Below, one piece after another: positions 8,012 through 15,594 of a stretch of 20,440 bases of DNA. Each line of letters starts with the position of its first letter. Positions within the stretch are counted from its first letter, which is position 1. This stretch comes from a virus. The notes under the pieces are model-generated. The model had not been told where the DNA came from. It ran no database searches and saw only the letters and a program-made list of their open reading frames with translations. The stretch spans positions 1 through 20,440 of the IMG/VR virus record IMGVR_UViG_3300021963_000812. One strand, 5' to 3'. The translations under genes were made by a program, and so were the position numbers.

Positions 8012-8328
8012 ATCTGTTTGCAGACGTCGATTTCGACTCCGGTTCCTTCTGCATCGAATCGAAGTTGCTCAACGAAGTAGGTCACGCCAGAGCGCACGAG
8101 CGTCTGAGTTTGAGCCGGCGTCGTTCCGACCTGATTCGTGGTCAGGAAGATCGTGAACTTGGATTCGTCGCGGCGCTGATTCTCAAACTCGTCGAACGCA
8201 TTCCGCGACGAAGACCAGATGCCTGTGACCGTGCTGCCAAGATAGCTAAACGTGACGCCGGCCTGCGCCATGATGCCGTCGTAATCGGCTTGGAGTTGGG
8301 TCGAATCAAAGTCTCGGACGGCGGCCAT
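8008..8328 (-). CDS. Putative head-tail connector / neck protein
   Basis: A 106-aa protein, beta-rich at its C-terminus, with no membrane segment. It contains a central segment RRDESKFTIFLTTNQVG (about 52-68) and ends FDAEGTGVEIDV, which reads like a small barrel-type head-completion or stopper protein. The position just before the gp10-like gene is where siphoviruses place these. It starts 16 bases after the stop of the GT9-like gene and lacks a Shine-Dalgarno. No specific family is recognised with certainty. Confidence 0.65.
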   Translation of the reverse strand: MAAVRDFDSTQLQADYDGIMAQAGVTFSYLGSTVTGIWSSSRNAFDEFENQRRDESKFTIFLTTNQVGTTPAQTQTLVRSGVTYFVEQLRFDAEGTGVEIDVCKQI

Positions 8329-8344
8329 ACTTACACGCCGAACG

Positions 8345-9046
8345 TCAAAGGATGCGCGAAGCCGGCGAAAGCGCGTCGTTCTGCGAATCGCCGCTGAGAA
8401 CGTGCCAGAACTCAGAGCGGACGGCGCCGCAGATGATCGACGGAGCGGAGTTTATGGTGAACACGCTGCGAGCGTCGCGCAGCAGACGCGGCAGATGCGA
8501 CGACCGGCGCGCAGTCAGGATCGAATCCTTGGCGATTCCAGCCCTTCCGAGCGCCGCGGCATGGCTAGGGTCTGCCAGCGTCACGAAAGGCCCGCATATT
8601 CGATCCATTGCCTGTTCCTCGAGAGTCTCGAGCGAGTAGCGATTGCGCTGCGAGTAGCCGAACGGCGAGAAGATGCCCACGTCAGGAGTCAGATAGTAGT
8701 CGGCGAGGCTTGGCATCTGATCGATCAGGTCGAAGACAGGCTTGCGGTCGATGCCAGCGAGCAACGAATTTCGGCCATAGACAAACTCGAGCCACGTCTG
8801 ACCAGATTCGACGAACTCGTTGAAACGATTCGGCCAGATTTCGAGATCCAGAAGCATTCCAAAGTCGTGATCCGCGCGCTGACTCAGCAGCGATGGCCGG
8901 CAGTAGCTGACGCAGTCGAAGAACTCGTGATACTGCTCGAGGCACTCGACAAAAACCTCGTCGCCGTCAGCCGCGAAGTGCCGCGCGATTGGCAGGATTC
9001 GGATAATGTCGCCGAGCCGCTGCGAATAGGCGATGCAGATTTTCAT
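8345..9046 (-). CDS. GT9-like (heptosyltransferase-fold) glycosyltransferase
   Basis: A 233-aa protein. The N-terminal MKICIAYSQRLGDIIRILPI (residues 1-20), with Gly12-Asp13, is the opening loop of family 9 glycosyltransferases. Residues 195-213 (VFTINSAPSIICGAVRSEF) resemble the GT9 nucleotide-sugar region 'D-S-G-P-x-H-x-A-A-x-x-x'; here the Asp is Asn and the His is Ile, so catalysis is doubtful. At 233 residues it is shorter than typical GT9 enzymes (about 320-350). It overlaps the methyltransferase stop (ATGA), so the two are probably translated together. It may be a reduced or specialised member, a binding protein for sugar, or another Rossmann-type enzyme. Placement beside a glycosyltransferase and methyltransferase supports a sugar role. 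Confidence 0.6.
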   Translation of the reverse strand: MKICIAYSQRLGDIIRILPIARHFAADGDEVFVECLEQYHEFFDCVSYCRPSLLSQRADHDFGMLLDLEIWPNRFNEFVESGQTWLEFVYGRNSLLAGIDRKPVFDLIDQMPSLADYYLTPDVGIFSPFGYSQRNRYSLETLEEQAMDRICGPFVTLADPSHAAALGRAGIAKDSILTARRSSHLPRLLRDARSVFTINSAPSIICGAVRSEFWHVLSGDSQNDALSPASRIL

Positions 9047-9666
9047 CGTGAGAAGATCATCGTCAAAATGTTCTGCATCTTGCTGTCGCTTTTGCGGATC
9101 TTGTCTTCTGGATTGCCGCAGTAAATTTTCCGCATTCCTTGCCTTTCAAAAACGCGAGCGAGCGAATCAGAATTGAAGTGCCAAAGGTGTTCTCCCGGTC
9201 GGCGATGCTTCCACGAGGTAAACCATTTATCTCCGAGGATGTAATGATACCAAGGCACCGAGACGACCACGCACTTCGCGTTTACCTTTGGCAGTTTTGC
9301 GAAGTGCTCGAGCGAGTCGAAGAACGTCACTACGTCCCACGCTCCTTCCTGCCAGTCTGGATCAACGGTCACAAAGTCAGGCGCCGGATAGGGCGACACG
9401 TCGAAACCGTAAAGCGTTGCAGTCGGCTTTGCTCGGCCGATCTCTGCCAGAAACGCACCGGTGCCAAATCCCACGTCGCAGATCGTCGCAAAGTCGCCTG
9501 CGTGCTGCATCACTAGCTTCGCGCGAATCGCAGACAGTTCTGCCTGCGGGTAATTCTCATAGCGTGCGACATAGGCGTGATCATAACGCGCCGTGATCTT
9601 GCGGCTGACCGATTTGAGCGCGCCGATTTCTTTGCAGAATTTATATCCGACCGGAGGTTTGGTCAT
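9043..9666 (-). CDS. Class I SAM-dependent methyltransferase
   Basis: A 207-aa protein with the Rossmann methyltransferase signatures in order: motif I ICDVGFGTGAFL at residues 62-73 (Gly66, Gly68, Gly70), acidic post-I residue Asp89 in YGFD, and WDVVTFFDSLEHF at 110-122 as motif IV-like strand and helix. RRPGEHLWHFN at 155-165 is typical of small-molecule or sugar methyltransferases found in glycan clusters. The start overlaps the glycosyltransferase stop by ATGA, and its own stop overlaps the GT9-like start. I infer methylation of a sugar transferred by the neighbouring enzymes. A nucleic-acid target is less likely, because no DPPY-type motif is seen. Confidence 0.85.
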   Translation of the reverse strand: MTKPPVGYKFCKEIGALKSVSRKITARYDHAYVARYENYPQAELSAIRAKLVMQHAGDFATICDVGFGTGAFLAEIGRAKPTATLYGFDVSPYPAPDFVTVDPDWQEGAWDVVTFFDSLEHFAKLPKVNAKCVVVSVPWYHYILGDKWFTSWKHRRPGEHLWHFNSDSLARVFERQGMRKIYCGNPEDKIRKSDSKMQNILTMIFSR

Positions 9667-11360
9667 GATGGATTTCGCAGCTCGAACAGTTCCTTGCCAG
9701 CCTTGTATCGCTCCGGCGAGTTATTGTGATCATACGTTTTGTCATTCGGAGCGCGTCCGAATATTGGATGCAAATGTTCAAACGTGATGCGGTCTCGTGC
9801 GTCAATGACCACGCCGTCCTTCCACGCTCGCGCGCTGAACTCGTTGTCCGAAAAAACCGATTCGTAGCCTTCGTGAAATAGTTCTTTGCCCTGCTGCTCG
9901 TATCGAGCGCGCGAGCAAATTGCCATGCAAAGCAAAGTGTCTGTGCGATTGCCGTCATTTACCGCGATCACGAACGAATCAAATGCCGGATCTTTATCTT
10001 TGACCTCGGCCAGCAATTTCTCATCCCAACCGAGAGACGGCACCCAGTCGTCCGAGAGCTGAACCAAGATGTCTCCGGTCGCCTGCCTTGCCGCGCGATT
10101 CCATGCAGCGACGCACGACTTTTTGTCAGAGACTACGCTGAGAAAATAATCAGCCATCTCCATCGAATCCTTGTCGTCCGAATCGACCGCTAAGATGTGT
10201 TCAATCTGCGACGCATTGGTGGCCGATGTGAGCCAAGCGTCACGGCAAGCGACGGCCTGAGACGAACGATGCCGCGTCGCATGGAGCAACGAGATGCGCG
10301 GAGTCTTGCCGGCGTAATACTGCGATTGCAGAAATGTTGCGCGTGCCAAGTTCCCGTGCGCGCGAAACGCACGCGCTGCCAGATCGTATCCTGCCCAAGT
10401 ATACCACTTCACCTCGTGCGTCCACGGTCGGTCAGCCTCGAGCGGTTCGCGAAGCTCTAGCATTTTGTCTGCCCAATAACTTGCGCGCTGCGTGTCGTTC
10501 TTTTCAAAATACAAAAGAATCAGATGGGCAATCGCCTCGCGGCACCACGGATAAATTGCGTGCGCTTCCATCAGGTAGGTGAGCGCCTCGCGGTGACTAT
10601 TGCAGAGCTTCGCCAAGTTGATGAGCGTCTCGTAACGAAAAGCCGGTTGCAGATTAGGAAACGAAATTGCGATCTTTCCGAACGAGATTGCAGCGTTGGT
10701 ATTGACCGAGCAGTAATGCTCTTGGTGAATGTAGAAATACTGCGCGGCGACCTCGCGCACCGAGTGAGCAAGGATTCGCAGATTCCGCCGGCGGTTCTCG
10801 CGTTTAACGATTGCCGGCGAATGAATCCAGACCGGCGCCTGCCAGTCCTCGTGCTTGTCCTTTGGCAGAAGGAGCAGGTTTTCATGAACCTCGTGATGCC
10901 AGATGCGCCGGTCGTGGAACGCGTGCCTGCGGATTGCGCGCTCGCGATACAGTCGCTTGCCGCTGCCTCGCACGTCGTAGTAAGCACGCACCATCAGCAC
11001 CTCGGCCGGCAGTAGCGCGAGCTTCTCGCGGAATCCTTCGACCTTCTCGATTAAATCGTCGCAGTCAGCCCAAACCAGCCAGTCTCCGGTTGCCTGCGCG
11101 AATGCCTTGTTCCGTGCCGCTGCAAACGAATCGACGTGGTCCCAAGCCTCGGCGCCCAACTGGTTCTTGTGCTCGCTAAAAACGAACGGAATGCCCTTCT
11201 CCGCGCACCAGTCACGCGCCATCTGTTCAGTCTCGTCCGGCTTCTTGATGCCGATGGCACGCACCAACGAAAGCTCGTCGAAGATTGGTGCGAACGAGTT
11301 CAGCATCGAAAGGATGTGCTCGATCTCGTTTCCGCAGATTACGCACAGAGAAATTCGCAT
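9663..11360 (-). CDS. Two-domain GT2-type glycosyltransferase with helical linker
   Basis: I chose the ATG at 11360, giving 565 residues (MRISLCVICGNEIEHILSML). The longer open frame reaches back through the terminator into the capsid gene and is not credible. Residues 1-230 form a GT-A domain: ISLCVICGNE at the N-terminus and GDWLVWADCDD at 92-102 with the metal-binding Asp99-x-Asp101. Residues about 240-345 are paired helices of TPR style. Residues 354-530 form a second GT-A-like domain beginning RISLLHATRHR, with QATGDILVQLSDDWVPSLGW at 426-445 (Asp437-Asp438). Two transferase modules in one chain could add two sugars in sequence. It lies 18 bases after the terminator T-run behind the capsid gene. 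No Shine-Dalgarno is visible. The acceptor is unknown; virion protein is one possibility. Confidence 0.87.
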   Translation of the reverse strand: MRISLCVICGNEIEHILSMLNSFAPIFDELSLVRAIGIKKPDETEQMARDWCAEKGIPFVFSEHKNQLGAEAWDHVDSFAAARNKAFAQATGDWLVWADCDDLIEKVEGFREKLALLPAEVLMVRAYYDVRGSGKRLYRERAIRRHAFHDRRIWHHEVHENLLLLPKDKHEDWQAPVWIHSPAIVKRENRRRNLRILAHSVREVAAQYFYIHQEHYCSVNTNAAISFGKIAISFPNLQPAFRYETLINLAKLCNSHREALTYLMEAHAIYPWCREAIAHLILLYFEKNDTQRASYWADKMLELREPLEADRPWTHEVKWYTWAGYDLAARAFRAHGNLARATFLQSQYYAGKTPRISLLHATRHRSSQAVACRDAWLTSATNASQIEHILAVDSDDKDSMEMADYFLSVVSDKKSCVAAWNRAARQATGDILVQLSDDWVPSLGWDEKLLAEVKDKDPAFDSFVIAVNDGNRTDTLLCMAICSRARYEQQGKELFHEGYESVFSDNEFSARAWKDGVVIDARDRITFEHLHPIFGRAPNDKTYDHNNSPERYKAGKELFELRNPS

Positions 11361-11378
11361 GACGCTTTGCGATCTGTC

Positions 11379-11414
11379 AAAAACAAGAAACCCTGCGCCG
11401 GTAAAAGCGCAGGG
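11379..11414 (-). terminator. Intrinsic terminator after the major capsid gene
   Basis: On the minus strand CCCTGCGC (11414-11407) pairs perfectly with GCGCAGGG (11398-11391) around an eight-base loop, and is followed by TTTCTTGTTTTT down to 11379. An 8-bp GC-rich stem with a T-rich tail is a standard Rho-independent terminator. It lies 23 bases past the capsid stop codon and ends 18 bases before the glycosyltransferase ATG. Confidence 0.85.
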
Positions 11415-11437
11415 TTCTCGAAGCGAACCAGATTGCT

Positions 11438-12406
11438 TTAGCTGTATTGCGTGGTGATCAACTGAGCCGCGTTCGAATTGACAACCTTCTCGGCGACGTA
11501 ATGCGAAGATCGCACGACGTTCGACCGGATCGTCTCGTCGCGGTAGGTCGTCACGCCGATGACCGGACCATACTCGGACCAGTTGAGCGTGAAGCCAGCA
11601 CCGCCGCCGAAGTAGCCGGCGCCGCCATCGGAGACCGAGCCGACCCAAGCCAGCGTGTTGCTCCAGATATTGGAGCTAGAGAATGCAACACCTTCGTTGG
11701 CGCTGTCGTAGGACGATCGACCGATCAGCACTTCCTGCACGCCCAGCGCCTCGGCAGCAGCCGCGAGACCGACGTTCAGGAACGTGTCGGACGAAACACC
11801 AGCACCGCGCAGGCGGTTCTGAAACTTCGTCGAAGCCTTGATGCGATTGTAAACAGGACTCGAAAGGACAACTCTGAGATTGTCGATCGACTCGCCCTTC
11901 GCGAGCAGACGATCTTTGCAGTCATCAACGTCAGCACCGAAATCGAACGTCGCCAGATTCGCGGCCGTGTAAGCGGTCGCAGAATTGGTCGCGGTGAAGA
12001 CGGTATTGTCGAAGATTTTCGCAGCGACGCGAAGCTCGTGCGAGAGCATCAGCGAACGCTGAGAGAGCTTGCCGGCGATGACTTCAGCGTCGAAGAACCG
12101 CGCCATGTCAGCGGTCACAACGTCATCGATGGTATTCTCGATGCCGTATTCAATCGCGGTGTAGGTGTCCTGAGTGAACGACTGCGTCGCGCGAGGATAC
12201 GCACCACCGACAGCGCGCTGCTTGGCGCTCTGCTTGAGAAGTTGCGCTTCCTTGAGGAGAAAGGTCGGATACTGCCCAGCGCGCACTGGCACGTTGAGCA
12301 CTGGCATGACCTTGGTTCCGATGAGTCCGTTCTCCCAGTCTTTCGACTGTTCGAGGACACCGGCGATATCGCCACGGAATACCGCGGCTGCATTTGAGTA
12401 AGCCAT
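11438..12406 (-). CDS. Major capsid protein
   Basis: A 322-aa protein starting MAYSNAAAVFRGDIAGVLEQ. Its size, location directly after protease/scaffold and decoration genes, and sequence style support a HK97-fold capsid subunit. There is a helical region around residues 85-135 with IEYGIENTIDDVVTADMARF and then LSHELRVAAKIFDNTVF, which looks like the spine helix. A conserved-type segment RVVLSSPVYNRIKAS lies near residue 175, and a beta-rich end near 285-322 includes YRDETIRSNVVRSSHYVAEK. Many copies form the head shell. It has its own terminator, consistent with high expression. The start is preceded by an A/T-rich leader without a Shine-Dalgarno. Confidence 0.9.
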   Translation of the reverse strand: MAYSNAAAVFRGDIAGVLEQSKDWENGLIGTKVMPVLNVPVRAGQYPTFLLKEAQLLKQSAKQRAVGGAYPRATQSFTQDTYTAIEYGIENTIDDVVTADMARFFDAEVIAGKLSQRSLMLSHELRVAAKIFDNTVFTATNSATAYTAANLATFDFGADVDDCKDRLLAKGESIDNLRVVLSSPVYNRIKASTKFQNRLRGAGVSSDTFLNVGLAAAAEALGVQEVLIGRSSYDSANEGVAFSSSNIWSNTLAWVGSVSDGGAGYFGGGAGFTLNWSEYGPVIGVTTYRDETIRSNVVRSSHYVAEKVVNSNAAQLITTQYS

Positions 12407-12425
12407 TTGAGTAAATTTTTAAGGA

Positions 12426-12785
12426 TTAGAGACTGTTCAGCTTGGGAATGAATTCGACCACTGCGCCGGCCTCGGTCGCAGTCGTCAGAGTTTTGCCGAG
12501 AATCACGGTGCCGCTGACGGCTCCGAGACCGTTAGCGCCGATATAAATCGTGTCACCGACCGTAATCGGACCGGCGAGCATCGAAATTTTTTGCGTGCCT
12601 TGACCGTGCAGGAAAGCGACGGTGACATAGTCACCAGAGGCAGCATCGATCTGCGTGATGCCATCGACCGAGCCGGCCGTAGCAGCGAGACCGACACCGC
12701 GATTGTTGGAGATGACGACCGCGCGGAACGCGGTCAGAGCGCTGTTGGCGACGAAGGTGCCTGCGCCGAGATATTGAGTAGCCAT
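12426..12785 (-). CDS. Capsid decoration protein (DUF2190-like)
   Basis: A 119-aa protein of small Gly, Ala, Thr and Val residues, predicted all-beta. TAFRAVVISNNRGVGLAA near residues 18-35 and AGPITVGDTIYIGANG near 71-86 resemble DUF2190-type head decoration proteins, which bind the outer capsid and stabilise it. It is encoded between the prohead protease and the capsid gene, the usual place. It could instead act as a small head stabiliser of lambda gpD type; the family assignment is by eye. No Shine-Dalgarno is seen. Confidence 0.75.
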   Translation of the reverse strand: MATQYLGAGTFVANSALTAFRAVVISNNRGVGLAATAGSVDGITQIDAASGDYVTVAFLHGQGTQKISMLAGPITVGDTIYIGANGLGAVSGTVILGKTLTTATEAGAVVEFIPKLNSL

Positions 12786-12797
12786 GTTATTTTTAGA

Positions 12798-13772
12798 TTA
12801 GAGTTTGATCAGTTCGCCGGCCTGCACGCGCGAGCGGAAGGAAGCGTATTCAGTTGGATTGTTTTTCACCGAGAACGAGATGGCGGCAGCCTTGTCGCCT
12901 TTGAGTTCGACGCACTTCGCGGCGACGAGGGTCTCAAATTTCGACTCGACCTTCGCAGGCGCAGCAGCCTCGGCAGAGACCGAAGCGACAGCAGGAGCGC
13001 CAAAGGTCTTGGCGAATTCCTTCAGCGCAGATTCAGCAGCGAACTTAGCCGCGAGTTGCACCGCTTCGGTTTGAGCGCTCATGGCAGCAGCCGCATCCGG
13101 CTTCTTGTCTTGAGGCGCAATCGCCTCGAGCTTCGTCATGCGCTCATTCATAGACATGATGGCCGATTCGATCATGGCCGCGATTTCTTTTTGCAATTCT
13201 GGATTCATATTTAGGAGTTCGATTTCAATTTCAGGCGGTTCCGATCCGATTTGAATCGTATCGGTGCCAGTATTATCGGTCTGAAGTTGATTCAGTTTCC
13301 GAGAAAAGAAGCCTGCCGGATTCGCCGCAGGGTCGCTCACGATGTCTACGGAATAAATTTCCGAGCATCGTTGCAGCATTGTCTTCTTGTCCGAGGACAT
13401 TTCACTCGGACCAGAAAACGCAATGGACAGTCCGAACGTGTCAGGAATCTTGTTCGCGATCTCCAGTATGTAATTCCGATGCGGAGATGACTGGAGCAGA
13501 TTCAAATCACCGATCAGTTTTTGGCCGACGATGCTGAAGTTATCGATGTAACCAACGATATCGCCGGCGCCAGAGTTGTGATTCAGATTCACCTTGAGTC
13601 CGCCGGCATACGATTCCGCTGCGGTCTTGACCTGTTCCAAGGTCTTCGAGTCGATGACCACTTTGTGACCCAAGGCCACGCCCTCGGTGATCAGCGAGAC
13701 ACCACGAATGATGCCTTTGACCTCATCGATTACGCCGGCAGCCGCTGAAAATGAAATGATATCCGCCATCAT
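12798..13772 (-). CDS. Prohead protease fused to scaffold-like C-terminal region
   Basis: A 324-aa protein. Residues 1-160 match the S78/herpes assemblin-like prohead protease fold: the candidate catalytic His65 lies in VNLNHNSGAGD, Ser116 in DTFGLSIAFSG, and VDIVSDPAANPAGFF at 142-156 is the family's closing motif. Residues 190-260 are helical and Ala/Lys/Glu-rich, with the character of a scaffolding domain. The last 45 residues (about 275-324) carry the end that usually contacts capsid. The protein should scaffold the procapsid and then cut it. Two ATGs in a row leave a one-codon ambiguity in start. An internal ATG at 13206-13208 could give a 136-residue scaffold alone, as lambda gpC/Nu3 does, but no Shine-Dalgarno precedes it. 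Confidence 0.88.
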   Translation of the reverse strand: MMADIISFSAAAGVIDEVKGIIRGVSLITEGVALGHKVVIDSKTLEQVKTAAESYAGGLKVNLNHNSGAGDIVGYIDNFSIVGQKLIGDLNLLQSSPHRNYILEIANKIPDTFGLSIAFSGPSEMSSDKKTMLQRCSEIYSVDIVSDPAANPAGFFSRKLNQLQTDNTGTDTIQIGSEPPEIEIELLNMNPELQKEIAAMIESAIMSMNERMTKLEAIAPQDKKPDAAAAMSAQTEAVQLAAKFAAESALKEFAKTFGAPAVASVSAEAAAPAKVESKFETLVAAKCVELKGDKAAAISFSVKNNPTEYASFRSRVQAGELIKL

Positions 13773-13793
13773 TGTGATGGCTAACCGTCAAAA

Positions 13794-13997
13794 CTACTTC
13801 GGCTCGGACTGTTCGAGACGCTTGGCCTCGGTCTCAATATATCTGGAAAGGCGGACGAGTTCGGCCTTGATTGCAATATCGGAAGGCGTGAACGGCTTGT
13901 GACTTCGCTTGTCACGAAACGTCAACAGACGAACGCGCTGTGCAATTCCTTCGAGCTGTCGAGCTACGCGTCGCAGACGAGCATCTGCGTGCCTCAT
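13794..13997 (-). CDS. Small basic helical protein, function unknown
   Basis: I chose the start at 13997 (MRHADARLRR), giving 67 residues, because its ATG overlaps the stop of the upstream membrane protein (ATGA) in the operon style seen throughout. A longer frame extending to 14099 would read through that gene and is Arg-rich shadow sequence. The protein is basic and largely helical with no membrane segment. I do not recognise it. It lies between a small membrane protein and the prohead protease. It may be a lysis-linked or head-linked accessory. Confidence 0.65.
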   Translation of the reverse strand: MRHADARLRRVARQLEGIAQRVRLLTFRDKRSHKPFTPSDIAIKAELVRLSRYIETEAKRLEQSEPK

Positions 13998-14248
13998 TGC
14001 CGCTTTGACAGATAGATGATAACCCAGCCTATAACCGCAATGACCGACGCAACGGCGGATGCGATGAGCGCAGTTTGAGCGCCAACGATAGCTTTCCAAA
14101 TCTCCAGTTTAGTGACTCGCCCGTTTGTCCGCTCCACCTGTGCGATGATTCGATCGGCCTTCCGGCACATCTCATCCTGAGCAGCCATAATGCGGCTCAG
14201 AGTTGCGTTGATCGAGTTGGGATTAAAATCCTCGGGATGATCGCTCAT
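13994..14248 (-). CDS. Small single-pass membrane protein with coiled coil (lysis-associated?)
   Basis: The start at 14248 (MSDHPEDFNPNSINATLSRI) gives 84 residues and leaves 10 bases after the preceding stop; an upstream ATG at 14284 would overlap the preceding gene by 26 bases. Residues about 15-48 are helical and suit a coiled coil. Residues 52-80 form one strong hydrophobic segment (IVGAQTALIASAVASVIAVI and onward to WVIIYL), ending in the short basic tail SKRQ. This is a tail-anchored layout. Next to a holin-like gene it may be a holin partner or antiholin, but no family is recognised. Confidence 0.7.
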   Translation of the reverse strand: MSDHPEDFNPNSINATLSRIMAAQDEMCRKADRIIAQVERTNGRVTKLEIWKAIVGAQTALIASAVASVIAVIGWVIIYLSKRQ

Positions 14249-14258
14249 GGTTGGTAAT

Positions 14259-14693
14259 TCACTTCTTCTGGTATCGTGCACCAAACCACCAGTACATCAT
14301 GGTCCATGCGCCAAAATTGGTTTCGCTGGCTAGTGCCGAGCGTGTGTCGCCGACGCTCGTGAAGTAGACGGTGGCGATAAAGATCGCACCGACCCAAGTC
14401 AGTCCCGGTCGCGTAGCGCGAGAGAACGCATCCACGACGAGGTAAAGATTGACGATGACCGGATGCGCGTTCGCAGGAATCGCGATGGCGCCTTGAGTCT
14501 TCTGCGACTCGGTGAATGCCTTCCATGCTTCGGTCTTCTCCGCAGACTCCGTGCGCGCTTGCATCAAGCGGATCTCGATGTCCGCTTCCTTGCCCTTGCG
14601 GAACGTGTCGAACCACGAGGTCGCGATGTGCAGCACCGACCCGAAGATGCCGCCGCCAATCGCTGAGGAGAAGAAGTCGAAGATCGAGGTCAT
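14259..14693 (-). CDS. Holin-like membrane protein
   Basis: I chose the start at 14693 (MTSIFDFFSSAIGGGIFGSV), 144 residues, because this ATG overlaps the stop of the 77-aa gene (ATGA). A longer frame to 14762 would run inside that gene. The N-terminal 30 residues form a Gly-rich hydrophobic/amphipathic helix. Residues 31-65 are charged and helical. Two membrane segments follow, about 77-92 and 98-114, and the C-terminus WTMMYWWFGAR looks like a third partial membrane segment. The layout resembles the 3-TM holin family of phages and gene transfer agents, which makes membrane lesions at lysis. No endolysin gene is in the window, so the lysis role is inferred. Confidence 0.68.
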   Translation of the reverse strand: MTSIFDFFSSAIGGGIFGSVLHIATSWFDTFRKGKEADIEIRLMQARTESAEKTEAWKAFTESQKTQGAIAIPANAHPVIVNLYLVVDAFSRATRPGLTWVGAIFIATVYFTSVGDTRSALASETNFGAWTMMYWWFGARYQKK

Positions 14694-14923
14694 GACTTGT
14701 TTATCGTCGCGGTCGATGTCGGCTTGTCTATTGCCAGCACGCCGTTGCAACTGACGTTCCATTCGTTGCCGGTGCGCTCACTGGTGCATGGGACGTTGAT
14801 CGAAAAGTGCTTGAACAGGTATTCCTTTTGCGCCTTTTCGCCCTCAAATATACGCCAGACATGGTCAAGTGTCCCGCGACCGGGTTCGCCTCGGCTCTTG
14901 TTGAATCGAATGATGTATTTCAT
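14690..14923 (-). CDS. Small phage protein, function unknown
   Basis: A 77-aa protein starting MKYIIRFNKSRGEPGRGTLD. It overlaps the oxygenase stop (ATGA) at its start and the holin-like start at its end, so it is embedded in a translationally coupled series. DHVWRIFEG near residues 20-28 and a beta-like C-terminal half with two Cys residues (Cys46, Cys59) are the only notable traits. There is no membrane segment. I do not recognise the family. Confidence 0.75.
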   Translation of the reverse strand: MKYIIRFNKSRGEPGRGTLDHVWRIFEGEKAQKEYLFKHFSINVPCTSERTGNEWNVSCNGVLAIDKPTSTATINKS

Positions 14924-15594
14924 ACGACCTCAACCGGAGTTGAACACGTCTTTGCTAGATTGTATCCGACGCTCAAATTGAAATGCACGAACTTGATCGG
15001 CTTGTCCGAACCATGTCGGCCGAATGAATGCGGCAACCACGCATTTGTGATGAGCATGAGTCCCGGCTCTGGCACAAAGTTGATAGCATTACTCGCCGGA
15101 GTTGCTATGCTCATGTCTTGCTCCGGCAGATTGATCTGCACCTTGCCGCATCGCGGGTCGTGAAACATGGCCCGCGAACAGCCCTCTGGTGTCTCTAGGA
15201 AATAGAACCCGACCAGTTGATGGCCACCGCCGTGGACGTGCCGTTCCATGAACGAATGCTTGTGGTGCTTCTGTGTCCACATTGCGTCAAGGGTGACGTT
15301 GAAGTTATCCATCGCGTAACCTTGGCTCTGCAATATTCCCCAAGCGTTGTGGCCGACGTAGCTGCAAAAATCCTTTACACGCGAGTCACCAGCGAAACTT
15401 TCAGTCTGATGCAGCGGGTATAGCTCATGCACATCGTTACCGATCTTGCTCAGTAATTCATCGGAGACTTCGCTCACGGATGCGATGAACTCCGGCTTCT
15501 TGCTGGAATAAATCGCAGACGGGAAGTAATTGAACGTAAAAAACTCCGGCTGCTTTACCGGCTCCTCCACCTTTGCTTTGCGTTTCTTAAACAT
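14920..15594 (-). CDS. Putative 2OG-Fe(II) oxygenase
   Basis: A 224-aa protein. Residues 115-133 (FMERHVHGGGHQLVGFYFL) match the core of small phage 2-oxoglutarate/Fe(II) dioxygenases (2OG-FeII_Oxy_5 style): a His-x-His or His-x-x motif, a Gly-rich turn and a strand ending in aromatic residues. FHDPR at 144-148 and LPHSFGRH at 187-194 followed by KFVHFNLSV at 201-209 give the second conserved His (His189) and the closing 'F-N' strand of the double-stranded beta helix. Iron ligands are probably His119 or His121 and His189; the acidic ligand is not obvious, so catalysis is less certain. By family it would hydroxylate a protein, nucleotide or small molecule. It overlaps the upstream gene by eight bases and lies next to the adhesin genes. 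Confidence 0.75.
   Translation of the reverse strand: MFKKRKAKVEEPVKQPEFFTFNYFPSAIYSSKKPEFIASVSEVSDELLSKIGNDVHELYPLHQTESFAGDSRVKDFCSYVGHNAWGILQSQGYAMDNFNVTLDAMWTQKHHKHSFMERHVHGGGHQLVGFYFLETPEGCSRAMFHDPRCGKVQINLPEQDMSIATPASNAINFVPEPGLMLITNAWLPHSFGRHGSDKPIKFVHFNLSVGYNLAKTCSTPVEVV

Noticed and set aside
11375-11380. TTGACA as a -35 promoter box before the glycosyltransferase gene
   Set aside because: The matching -10 position falls inside the gene and reads CGAATT, a poor match; the transcript would begin downstream of the ATG.
11361-11648. Upstream extension of the glycosyltransferase frame
   Set aside because: It would cross the terminator and 200 bases of the capsid gene; the extension is Arg/Cys-rich, while MRISLCVICGNE at 11360 is a canonical GT2 N-terminus.
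11447-12397. 316-codon open frame on the plus strand opposite the capsid gene
   Set aside because: Arg- and Val-rich shadow of the capsid gene with no recognisable domain, in an all-minus operon.
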